From contig JAQWCT010000014.1 of the NCBI GenBank assembly GCA_028705785.1, positions 1 through 20,859 on the forward strand: a DNA stretch of 20,859 nucleotides, written 5' to 3'. The stretch is from Sulfurospirillaceae bacterium (lineage in GTDB: Bacteria; Campylobacterota; Campylobacteria; Campylobacterales; Sulfurospirillaceae). The position numbers were made by a program, and so were the translations under genes. The notes under the pieces are model-generated. The model made no database searches. It was not told where the DNA came from and worked only from the letters and a program-made list of their open reading frames with translations. Position 1 is the first letter of the stretch. Each line of letters opens with the position of its first letter. Shown piece after piece: positions 7,589 through 14,500 of this stretch.

Positions 7589-9307
7589 ATGTTTTTACCT
7601 ACTACCAGAGCTGAGATGAAAAAAAGAGGATGGCGACACCTTGATGTCATTTTAGTCACTTCCGATGCTTATATCGATAGTCCTTATATGGGCATTTCCG
7701 TAGTAGGTAAAATATTGGAAAAGGCAGGATACCGTGTGGGCATCATCGGGCAACCCGACATCACCTGCGACATTGACATCAAACGACTAGGTGAACCTCG
7801 ACTTTTTTGGGGCGTTAGTGGGGGAAGTGTCGATTCGATGGTCTCAAACTACACCGCGACTAAAAAATTTAGAAGTGACGATGACTATACACCAGGTGGC
7901 ATGAACAACAAACGACCAGACCGTGCAAGTTTAGTCTATACCAATCTTATCCGTCAAAACTTTAAAGAAACCGTGCCCATCGTTTTAGGAGGTATTGAAG
8001 CGAGTTTAAGACGCGTAAGTCATTATGATTTTTGGTCAAACAAACTTCGAAAACCCATCATCTTTGATGCTAAAGCGGATTACCTTATCTATGGTATGGC
8101 AGATAAGAGTATTATCGAGTTTGCAGATGCCCTAAAAGAGGGTATTGAACCTTTACATGTAAGGGGTTTAAGTTACATTTCTAAAGAACCAAAACTGGAG
8201 TATTTGCAACTTCCAAGTCATGATGAAGTGGTGGGTGATAAGCATAAATTTATCGATATGTTTGACCTTTTTTACCACAACAATGACCCCATCAGTGCCA
8301 AAGGTTTATGTCAAAAAGTGGACTCTCGCTACCTTATCCAAAATCCACCCTCTTTGTATCTTAAAACAGAAGAACTTGATGCCGTGAGTGCTCTGAGCTT
8401 CGAGCGAGATTTGCATCCTTACCATCAAAAAGATGGCAAAGTCAAAGCCTTAGAAACCATCAAATTTTCGATTTCTACCCATCAAGGCTGTTATGGTGAG
8501 TGTAGTTTTTGTGCGATTAGCGTGCATCAAGGTAGAACGATTCGTAGTCGCAGTGAAGAATCTATCCTCAAGGAAGCAAGGCTTTTTACCACTTACAAAG
8601 ATTTTAAAGGCATTATCTCCGATATTGGAGGCCCAACAGCCAATATGTATGGTTATGAGTGTTCTAAAAAACTCTCTAAAGGAACCTGCGAAGAAAAAAG
8701 CTGTATGTTCCCCACTATGTGTAAAGCACTCAAACCAACACATCAAAAGCAAATCGAGCTTTTACGAAAAGTGAGGAAAATAGAGGGTATCAAAAAAGCC
8801 TTTATTGCCTCAGGTGTGAGATACGACCTTATCAGTGATGATAAAGTATATGGTTATGAATACCTCAAAGAAATCGTCAATCACCACATCAGCGGACAGA
8901 TGAAAATCGCCCCAGAACACATTGATGATGAGATACTAGGACTCATGGGAAAACCAGGGAAACAGTCTTTGGTTGATTTTAAAATCTTGTTTGATAGACT
9001 AAACCGTGAATCAGGCAAAAAACAGTTTTTGACCTATTACCTCATTGCCGCTCATCCAGGATGTGAAGATAAACACATGCAAAACCTCAAAGACTTTGCT
9101 ACCAATGTTTTAAAAATGAGCCCTGAACAAGCACAGGTTTTTACCCCAACACCCTCGACTTACTCCACTTTGATGTACTATACAGGACTTCATCCTCAAA
9201 CACGACAACCTCTTTTTGTCGAACGAGATATCCATAAAAAAGAGCGACAAAAAGAAATTGTGGTCACCAAAAAAGAGAGAATATCGAAAAGTGGATTTGA
9301 TTCTTGA
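7589..9307 (+). CDS. YgiQ-family radical SAM protein
   Basis: A 572-aa UPF0313/YgiQ-type protein of unknown reaction. The N-terminal MFLPTTRAEMKKRGW and DVILVTSDAYIDSPYMG match the family start, which is why ATG 7589 (GGGAG 4 nt upstream) is chosen over an upstream GTG at 7550. A cobalamin-binding-like domain (about 15-160, VVGKILEKAGYRVGIIGQPD, VLGGIEASLRR) is followed by the radical SAM core with the 4Fe4S ligands CYGECSFC (C301, C305, C308). Another cysteine cluster follows (CSKKLSKGTCEEKSCMFPTMC), and a C-terminal region includes QVFTPTPSTYSTLMYYTG. A TATATT -10 candidate lies about 30 nt upstream. The family is widespread in bacteria and usually stands alone, as here. Confidence 0.92.
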   Translation: MFLPTTRAEMKKRGWRHLDVILVTSDAYIDSPYMGISVVGKILEKAGYRVGIIGQPDITCDIDIKRLGEPRLFWGVSGGSVDSMVSNYTATKKFRSDDDYTPGGMNNKRPDRASLVYTNLIRQNFKETVPIVLGGIEASLRRVSHYDFWSNKLRKPIIFDAKADYLIYGMADKSIIEFADALKEGIEPLHVRGLSYISKEPKLEYLQLPSHDEVVGDKHKFIDMFDLFYHNNDPISAKGLCQKVDSRYLIQNPPSLYLKTEELDAVSALSFERDLHPYHQKDGKVKALETIKFSISTHQGCYGECSFCAISVHQGRTIRSRSEESILKEARLFTTYKDFKGIISDIGGPTANMYGYECSKKLSKGTCEEKSCMFPTMCKALKPTHQKQIELLRKVRKIEGIKKAFIASGVRYDLISDDKVYGYEYLKEIVNHHISGQMKIAPEHIDDEILGLMGKPGKQSLVDFKILFDRLNRESGKKQFLTYYLIAAHPGCEDKHMQNLKDFATNVLKMSPEQAQVFTPTPSTYSTLMYYTGLHPQTRQPLFVERDIHKKERQKEIVVTKKERISKSGFDS

Positions 9308-9322
9308 GTATCTACTTTAGCT

Positions 9323-9347
9323 AAACATTTCACGCTGTAATGTTTTT
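9323..9347 (+). terminator. Putative terminator after the radical SAM gene
   Basis: AAACATT (9323-9329), a 9-nt loop and AATGTTT (9339-9345) form a perfect 7-bp stem followed by more T residues. It sits 16 nt after the stop codon of the radical SAM gene. The stem is AT-rich, so its strength is doubtful. Confidence 0.45.
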
Positions 9348-9369
9348 AAACAATTTTTAAAAACCGTTC

Positions 9370-9375
9370 TATAAT
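9370..9375 (+). promoter_or_regulatory. -10 element upstream of the Y-family polymerase
   Basis: TATAAT at 9370-9375 lies 30 nt before the GTG start at 9406. The matching -35 is poor (TTAAAC at 9346-9351, 18-nt spacer). I saw no LexA-like operator, in keeping with the general lack of a classical SOS system in this phylum (family knowledge). Confidence 0.4.
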
Positions 9376-9405
9376 AATTACTCAAATTCAGCATAGGCAC
9401 ACACA

Positions 9406-10710
9406 GTGATTATCCACCTAGACTTAGACTGCTTCTTTGTATCAGCAGAGCGCACTCGCATCCCACAACTTAAAAACAAACCTGTCGTTGTTTGTAAAAG
9501 TGGTGATAATAAAATATTTTCTATTGAAGATACACAAAGCGTTATGACAGAATCAGTGGGTGGTTTTAATGGCTTGATGCAACATAAAAAAGCATTTCAC
9601 GGCTTTGATAAAGATGCGTGGAAAAAAGAGTTTGTAGATGATAAGGGAAGAGTCCATGGTATCGTCATCGCTAAAAGCTATGAAGCTAAAAAGCATAAGA
9701 TAAAAACAGGTACACAGCTTCGCGATGCGCTTTTTATGTGCCCTAAGCTCTTGGTTATTCCTAGCGACCATCTTTTTTATCAACTACTCTCCACCAAACT
9801 TAAAGCCTTTCTCAAAACCAAAATTCCCATCTTAGAACAGTACAGCATTGATGAGTTTTGGGGAGATTTAAAGGGATGGGTGAAAGAGGAAGATACTTAT
9901 GCATTTATAGCCAATCTACAAAAAGAGATATTAGAAAAGTTTGATTTACCCATCTCCATTGGCGCCTCAACTTCTAAGTGGATAGCTAAACTTGCGACAG
10001 ATTTTAACAAACCTTATGGTCTTACTCTTGTTAAAAAAGAAGATATTAAAACCTTTGTATCTCTTATGCCAGTAGAGAGTTTCCCAGGTATTGGTAAAGT
10101 GTTGCAACAGAAATTTAAAAGTTATGGCATCGAAACGCTGGGGCAAGTTTTGGAGAGCCAAAGACTGGTTTGTGGATGGGGAAATATCGGTAAAGACTTG
10201 ATTGCAAGAATTAGTGGAGAAGATAACGAAGCCATCATCAATCATCGAGATAGAAAGTCTATAGGCATCTCCCGAAACTTTCATACAACATCCAACAGAG
10301 ATGAGATACTAAGACGCTCCATCATTCTCGCACGACACCTCTCTCATACCATCGCAAAATTAGATGTTCATCCTACGACCTATTATTTTCAGATTCGTTA
10401 TGAAAATGGTTTAAAATCCAAAGCATCCCATACTATCGATAGACCCTTTAGCGAGAGTATGTACCGTGAACTCACCATTGCAACCATTCAGGAGCTTGAT
10501 GAGTATCCACATTATGGTGTTCATCAGCTAAGCCTTCAAGTCTCAAACTTTGTCACACCAACACAAACAAAGACCTTTTCGCTTTTACATGTAGAAGAAG
10601 ATGAGAAATCAAAGAGGCTAAATGAAAAGCTTACCAAACTGAGAGATAAGTACGGGGTTGATATTGTGAGATGTGGGGTAGAAAAGCAAAACAATGAACC
10701 CAAAGCGTAA
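9406..10710 (+). CDS. Y-family DNA polymerase (DinB/UmuC-like translesion polymerase)
   Basis: A 434-aa translesion polymerase. The palm metal ligands are visible as D6 in IIHLDLDCFF, with F11 at the steric-gate position, and D149-E150 in YSIDEFWGD. The palm continues ISIGASTSKWIAKLATDFNKPYG, then a helix-hairpin-helix thumb SFPGIGKVLQQKFKSYGIETLGQV and a little-finger domain from about 265. A possible clamp-binding stretch QTKTFSLL lies near residues 385-392. Compared with E. coli DinB (351 aa) there is an extra segment of about 48 residues (about 34-82) between the second strand and IVIAKSYEAKKHKIKTG. The GTG start begins directly at the conserved IIHLD strand; the upstream ribosome site is weak (TAGG). 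It stands alone, with its own -10. Confidence 0.9.
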   Translation: MIIHLDLDCFFVSAERTRIPQLKNKPVVVCKSGDNKIFSIEDTQSVMTESVGGFNGLMQHKKAFHGFDKDAWKKEFVDDKGRVHGIVIAKSYEAKKHKIKTGTQLRDALFMCPKLLVIPSDHLFYQLLSTKLKAFLKTKIPILEQYSIDEFWGDLKGWVKEEDTYAFIANLQKEILEKFDLPISIGASTSKWIAKLATDFNKPYGLTLVKKEDIKTFVSLMPVESFPGIGKVLQQKFKSYGIETLGQVLESQRLVCGWGNIGKDLIARISGEDNEAIINHRDRKSIGISRNFHTTSNRDEILRRSIILARHLSHTIAKLDVHPTTYYFQIRYENGLKSKASHTIDRPFSESMYRELTIATIQELDEYPHYGVHQLSLQVSNFVTPTQTKTFSLLHVEEDEKSKRLNEKLTKLRDKYGVDIVRCGVEKQNNEPKA

Positions 10711-10726
10711 GAACAGGCTAATGGTT

Positions 10727-10741
10727 TTTCTTTACATGTAA
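10727..10741 (+). repeat. Left outer inverted repeat with TTACATGTAA palindrome
   Basis: TTTCTTTACATGTAA here is the exact reverse complement of TTACATGTAAAGAAA at 11477-11491. Together they enclose the 29-bp inverted repeat and the DUF1566 gene. Ten of the fifteen bases are the window-wide palindrome, so only five bases are extra evidence of pairing. Confidence 0.5.
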
Positions 10742-10788
10742 GGATATTTATCTGCAAAATTGCATTTTTTGCTTGTATAAATTGCGCA

Positions 10789-10817
10789 AAAAGTTAAAAG
10801 TTTAGCTCCGCCCCTTT
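10789..10817 (+). repeat. Left arm of the 29-bp imperfect inverted repeat around the DUF1566 gene
   Basis: It begins with AAAAGTTAAAAGTTTA (10789-10804) and continues GCTCCGCCCCTTT. The reverse complement of 11409-11437 matches 25 of these 29 bases, the first 16 without a mismatch. Both arms read inward, as in terminal inverted repeats, and lie 42 bp beyond the gene's stop and about 60 bp before its start. Confidence 0.75.
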
Positions 10818-10859
10818 AAGATGAAAAGCATTTATGCCATGCCTTTCTCTTAAAAAGCT

Positions 10860-11345
10860 CTAACGCACCAACCGCACAGCTCCCACAAAGCTTTTAGTAT
10901 GGGCATCGACGCCACCGTTCATAAAATCAATCGTATAAAAAAGCGTTGGCAAGACCTCATCACCCTCAAGGTAAATCGAAGCACTAAGATAAATCGCACC
11001 CTCACTTGTAAAATCATATACGTTGCCAAAAAATCTAGCATTAATCATCGGACTTTTACACCTACGCTCCAGCAGCGAAAGCAGCTCCTCAAGACTCGGC
11101 AAACGCCACTTTGATCCAAGCAAACGCACACGCTCTTCTGCCTCATTACGCCTTAAAAGCTCTACCTCGCCGACACACCCTTTGCCTTTTTGCCACACTT
11201 GACCTAAAGAGCATCGGCTCCAAATGAGTCCTGTTTTGGTATCGGTCACTTCGCCCTCTTTTGCGATCAAGGAGCTTGAAGGATGCGAACATTCTGCCAC
11301 TAAGCTTAGCGTGCAAAAAAGAAAACTTGCCATATATTTTTTCAT
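10860..11345 (-). CDS. Secreted DUF1566 (Lcl_C) domain protein, compositionally atypical
   Basis: A 161-aa exported protein. The Sec signal peptide is MKKYMASFLFCTLSLVAECS. The mature part has the DUF1566 signature: VTDTKTGLIWSRCSLGQVW, a Cys-containing GKGCVG, SKWRLPSLEELLSLLERRC, the segment IYLSASIY where W-S-S is usual, and a C-terminal FVGAVRLVR. The domain is common in surface or periplasmic proteins of unclear function, with paired cysteines probably forming disulfides. The ATG at 11345 has AGGG about 9 nt upstream; a TTG at 11348 is adjacent. By hand count the gene is about 45% GC and uses CTG and GAG codons that its neighbours avoid, suggesting transfer. It is flanked by inverted repeats and has no partner gene in an operon. 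Confidence 0.82.
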   Translation of the reverse strand: MKKYMASFLFCTLSLVAECSHPSSSLIAKEGEVTDTKTGLIWSRCSLGQVWQKGKGCVGEVELLRRNEAEERVRLLGSKWRLPSLEELLSLLERRCKSPMINARFFGNVYDFTSEGAIYLSASIYLEGDEVLPTLFYTIDFMNGGVDAHTKSFVGAVRLVR

Positions 11346-11408
11346 CAATTCACCCTATATCTTTGGAAATACGATGCAAAAGCATACCACAGCACTGTTT
11401 ACAAAGAA

Positions 11409-11437
11409 AAGGGGTCCGAGATAAACTTTTAACTTTT
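11409..11437 (-). repeat. Right arm of the 29-bp imperfect inverted repeat
   Basis: Read on the minus strand it begins AAAAGTTAAAAGTTTA (11437 to 11422) and continues TCTCGGACCCCTT. It mirrors the left arm at 10789-10817 with 4 mismatches, all in the inner 13 bases. The span between outer ends is 649 bp and contains only the DUF1566 gene. I see no clear target-site duplication outside the arms. Confidence 0.75.
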
Positions 11438-11476
11438 CCCAAAAAATAAACAAATATACTCATTCTTCTTCGCCTT

Positions 11477-11491
11477 TTACATGTAAAGAAA
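11477..11491 (+). repeat. Right outer inverted repeat with TTACATGTAA palindrome
   Basis: TTACATGTAAAGAAA mirrors 10727-10741. The local sequence is TTTTACATGTAAAG, the intergenic copy with the longest local symmetry (12 bp). It lies about 110 nt upstream of the MgtC-like gene start. Confidence 0.5.
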
Positions 11492-11503
11492 TTACAACGA
11501 CTC

Positions 11504-11533
11504 AAAAGTTAAAATTTAATAAAGAACCCTTTT
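11504..11533 (+). repeat. Third, degenerate copy of the repeat
   Basis: AAAAGTTAAAA-TTTA followed after a divergent stretch by GAACCCTTTT resembles the right arm (11 identical bases, one-base gap, then TTTA, and a matching CCC-TTTT end). It lies in the leader of the MgtC-like gene. Its orientation matches the left arm. Because it is AT-rich, chance similarity is possible. Confidence 0.35.
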
Positions 11534-11598
11534 AACAGTAATTTTTAATTCTTTTAGATATGATTTATTTCACACTTGTTAGTAATAAAGGAAACTAG

Positions 11599-12849
11599 AT
11601 GGATACACTGGTTTTTCAAAATATTATTATTGCGATGGTTTTTGGCTTTGCCATTGGTTTGCAACGAGAGATGAAAATCCTTTATGAAAATAAAAAGAAT
11701 GATTTTGGTGGGGCTAGAACATTTTCGATGATAGGACTCATCGGCTATGTTTCTGCTTGGCTCAACTTACATGTACCCTTTTTTTTATTGACTGCTTCCC
11801 TTATTTTAGGTGCTCTTCTCATCACTGCGTATATCATCAATAGTTCCGAAGCCGAAAATGGCATCACCACTGAAATCTCAGCCCTCATTACTTTTTTCGC
11901 TGCGGCCATGCTTGTTTACGAAAAGGCAACGCTGGCTGTTTTTGTTGCCATTGTTGTTTTATTTATCCTCAATAGCAAAGATAAAATCACGGAGTATGCA
12001 AAGGTTATCGAAAAGAGGGATTTAAGTGCGGCTATCATTTTTGCGATGATGACTTTTGTGGTACTTCCGATTCTTCCCGATAAACCCATCGACCCTTGGG
12101 CATACTTTAATCTTCACAATATCTGGCTTATGGTGATTTTAGTCGCTGGTATCTCATTTTTTGGTTATATCGCCGTACGAATGGTTGGGACAACCAAAGG
12201 TATCGGACTGACGGGACTTTTTGGAGGACTTGCTTCTTCGACGGCTGTAACACTCAGTCTTGGACGACAAGGAAAAAACAGCCCTGCACTTTCCAAAAAC
12301 CTCTCCATTGGCATCTCTTTGGCATGTTCTATTATGCTTGTTCGTGTATTTTTTGAGATGTATGTTATCAATCCAGAACTTGCCAATCACCTTCTTACAC
12401 CCGTTATCGTAGCTACTATCGCAGGATATTGTTTTATTGGTTATCTTATCTTTACGGCGAAAAAAGAGACGATTATCCATGAGACGACTTTTAAAAATCC
12501 TTTTAAATTATCCGAAGCATTAATCTTAGGTATTATTTTTGGTATCGTCATCGCCTTGATAAAATTTGCAAACCACACTTTTGGTGATTCAGGAGTTTAT
12601 GTTGTCTCTTTCATCGCAGGAAGTGCTGATGTGGATGCAGTGGTTCTTTCCGTTACCTCTTTTGCGGAAACGGGTATGTCATCCATCACTGTTCTAAACT
12701 CTGTTGTCTTAGCAATCGTCGCCAATTCCATCACCAAGTTTGCCATTGTTGCTTTTTTAGGCAATAAAACCATTGCCTTACATGTAGGAATGTACTTTGT
12801 CATTTCCTTGGCTTTTTTTATAGGAACTTATAGCATGGTCGTCTTATGA
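11599..12849 (+). CDS. MgtC/SapB-DUF4010 family integral membrane protein
   Basis: A 416-aa polytopic inner-membrane protein. The N-terminal third (about 1-140) is MgtC/SapB-like: IAMVFGFAIGLQREMK, an acidic/Arg loop FGGARTFSMIGLIGY, then SEAENGITTEISALITFFAAAML. The C-terminal two thirds match DUF4010, with TTKGIGLTGLFGGLASSTAVTLSLGRQGK at about 203-231 and FIAGSADVDAVVLSVTSFAE at about 338-357. About ten membrane helices are visible. MgtC relatives affect Mg2+ and phosphate homeostasis, but DUF4010 fusions are uncharacterised; transport is an inference. The ATG has AAAGGAA 5 nt upstream. It overlaps the following CHAD gene by 4 nt (ATGA), so the two are translationally coupled. It holds two TACATGTA copies. 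Confidence 0.88.
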   Translation: MDTLVFQNIIIAMVFGFAIGLQREMKILYENKKNDFGGARTFSMIGLIGYVSAWLNLHVPFFLLTASLILGALLITAYIINSSEAENGITTEISALITFFAAAMLVYEKATLAVFVAIVVLFILNSKDKITEYAKVIEKRDLSAAIIFAMMTFVVLPILPDKPIDPWAYFNLHNIWLMVILVAGISFFGYIAVRMVGTTKGIGLTGLFGGLASSTAVTLSLGRQGKNSPALSKNLSIGISLACSIMLVRVFFEMYVINPELANHLLTPVIVATIAGYCFIGYLIFTAKKETIIHETTFKNPFKLSEALILGIIFGIVIALIKFANHTFGDSGVYVVSFIAGSADVDAVVLSVTSFAETGMSSITVLNSVVLAIVANSITKFAIVAFLGNKTIALHVGMYFVISLAFFIGTYSMVVL

Positions 12850-13646
12850 AAATACCTGAAATACGAGAAGAGCTTTTAACCATCCCTCAAGAATTTGCAT
12901 CTCTCATCTCCAAAGTTGCGCAAAGGGAGATTGATTTTTTTGTTGAAGATGATGTTGAGTTTTTGCATGAATTTCGTGTTGATTTGAGAAAACTAAGAAC
13001 ATGGACTCAGATATTTGAAACCGCTGACTACCGTGTCAAAAAGATTCAAAAACACTTGGCACGATGTCATTTGATGGGTGGAGAAGTGAGAAACTTTGAT
13101 GTTTTACTCTCTTGGCTTGATGAAAATCAAACTTTTGCATCCTTGCCATACATCCGCATACTCAAGGAAAAAAGAAAAAAACTTAGAAAAATGTTTCTTA
13201 AAGAATTAGTAAAAACAGATGCCATCTCACAACTTCGAATCCTAGGGCGCAATTTCCTTTTGCACATTAAAGGTGTGAGTAAAGAGGCTTTTGAACCACA
13301 GGTTAAGCGGTATATTGAAGAAAAGAAAAAGAGTGTTTATGCCATTCTTCCCAAAGCTTTGACCAATTTAGAAGACCTTCATGAAGTACGCAAAATCCTC
13401 AAAAAAATACGCTATGCACTCTTACTTCTACCTACTTTTAATCAAAATTGTCTTCAAAATCTCAAGGAGTTACAAGATATTTTAGGATATATCAATGACC
13501 GTCGTGTCTGGTTAGAGCTCATTTTAGTGGAACTCAAAGATATAGAGGAAGCAAAAAATCTTCAAGAAGTTTTACAACAAGAACTCAATGCTAAATTGGA
13601 TGAATTTAAAACATATGTTGCTTCTGAGAAAACATTTTTAAGCTAA
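12846..13646 (+). CDS. CHAD-domain protein
   Basis: A 266-aa soluble helical protein. CHAD domains are two four-helix bundles with conserved His and basic residues that bind polyphosphate. Both half-domain signatures are visible: FLHEFRVDLRKLRTWTQIF near residues 39-57, with RCHLMGGEVRNFDVLLSWL after it, and LHEVRKILKKIRYALLLL at about 178-195, followed by LKELQDILGYINDRR. There is no signal peptide or attached CYTH domain. The start codon overlaps the stop of the MgtC/DUF4010 gene, so the pair probably works together, perhaps linking a membrane transporter to polyphosphate or phosphate status (inference). The 3' end converges on fliP with only 5 nt between stop codons. Confidence 0.87.
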   Translation: MKIPEIREELLTIPQEFASLISKVAQREIDFFVEDDVEFLHEFRVDLRKLRTWTQIFETADYRVKKIQKHLARCHLMGGEVRNFDVLLSWLDENQTFASLPYIRILKEKRKKLRKMFLKELVKTDAISQLRILGRNFLLHIKGVSKEAFEPQVKRYIEEKKKSVYAILPKALTNLEDLHEVRKILKKIRYALLLLPTFNQNCLQNLKELQDILGYINDRRVWLELILVELKDIEEAKNLQEVLQQELNAKLDEFKTYVASEKTFLS

Positions 13647-13651
13647 AGGGA

Positions 13652-14395
13652 TTAGTGGAAACTCTCCACCAATTTTCCAACCAATAAATTCCATCCATCA
13701 ACAAGCACAAAAATAAGTAGTTTAAACGGCAAGGAAATCATTGCTGGTGGTAACATCATCATACCCATACTCATCAAAACAGAACTTACCACCATATCGA
13801 CAACAAGGAATGGGAGGAAAAGTAAAAAACCTATCTCAAATGAGGTTTTAAGTTCACTAATCATAAAAGCAGGAACGGCGACAAAAAGTGGCACTTCTTC
13901 GATGTTTTTGGGGTTTTCAAGGTTTCGAATTCTAAAGAAAAGTGCGAGGTCTTTTTCACGGGTATTGCGAATCATAAAAGCTTTAAACGGTGCTGCACCT
14001 TTTTCAAAAGCGACTTGATAGGTTATTTCAGATGCGAGATAAGGCTTGATGGCTTTTTCATACGACTCTGTGGCGACTGGTTCCATAATGAAAAAAGTAA
14101 GTATCATTGCTAAAGAGACTAGCACTTGTGAAGGTGGCATTTGCTGTGTTCCAAGGGCTTGTCGTAAAAAGGAAAAAACGATGATAAGGCGTAAAAAACT
14201 GGTCATGACAAAAACGAGCGATGGAGCAAGGACTAAAATCGTTAAAACGATAAGAAGATTGAGGCTGGTTACTAACTGTTGAGGCGTATCTGGGGCGCTG
14301 AGTGAGAGGTTTACGGTTGGAATCGTATCTGCACCAAAAGCTAAAGGAGTCATTAAACAGAGAAATAGTAAAAACAGCTTTTTTGCTCTACTCAA
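13652..14395 (-). CDS. fliP: Flagellar export gate protein FliP
   Basis: A 247-aa core component of the flagellar type III export gate in the inner membrane, assembling with FliQ and FliR. It has a cleavable signal peptide (AKKLFLLFLCLMTPLAFGAD) and four family membrane helices: LLIVLTILVLAPSLVFVMTS, then FLRLIIVFSFLRQALGTQQ with the conserved PPSQVLVSLAMILTFFIMEP, and near the C terminus FEIGFLLFLPFLVVDMVVSS, SVLMSMGMMMLPPAMISLPF and KLLIFVLVDGWNLLV. The start is TTG at 14395 with AAGGA 7 nt upstream; the first ATG lies inside the signal peptide. It stands alone, convergent with the CHAD gene and divergent from glmU, the same arrangement I recall for C. jejuni. Confidence 0.96.
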   Translation of the reverse strand: MSRAKKLFLLFLCLMTPLAFGADTIPTVNLSLSAPDTPQQLVTSLNLLIVLTILVLAPSLVFVMTSFLRLIIVFSFLRQALGTQQMPPSQVLVSLAMILTFFIMEPVATESYEKAIKPYLASEITYQVAFEKGAAPFKAFMIRNTREKDLALFFRIRNLENPKNIEEVPLFVAVPAFMISELKTSFEIGFLLFLPFLVVDMVVSSVLMSMGMMMLPPAMISLPFKLLIFVLVDGWNLLVGKLVESFH

Positions 14396-14500
14396 ATGTC
14401 ATCCTTAAAATTTATCGTATGATGATACTCTAAATTTGCTTTTCGTTCATTTAAACATTTTTGCGTTAAAATGAAGACTAATTTTTTTAGAGGAAGTGTA

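Larger units (their letters stand above)
10711..10859. other. Intergenic region between polymerase and DUF1566 genes
   Basis: No gene is seen. It holds one exact TTACATGTAA palindrome (10732-10741) within the left outer repeat, a weak GCAAAA/TTTTGC stem (10754-10759 with 10767-10772), and the left arm of the long inverted repeat (10789-10817). Confidence 0.6.
11349..11598. promoter_or_regulatory. Divergent leader between DUF1566 and MgtC-like genes
   Basis: A 250-nt gap without a gene. It contains the right arm of the long inverted repeat (11409-11437), one palindrome copy (11477-11486) and the degenerate third repeat (11504-11533). A possible -10, TATGAT (11560-11565), lies about 34 nt before the MgtC-like start. 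AAAGGAA at 11587-11593 is its ribosome site. Confidence 0.45.

Noticed and set aside
10754..10772. Polymerase-gene terminator from GCAAAA/TTTTGC
   Set aside because: The stem is only 6 bp and mostly A:T, without a following T-run; too weak to list as a terminator.
10778..11448. Target-site duplication flanking the 29-bp inverted repeats
   Set aside because: The bases just outside the arms (gca on the left, ccc on the right) do not match, so classical transposition is not supported from this sequence.
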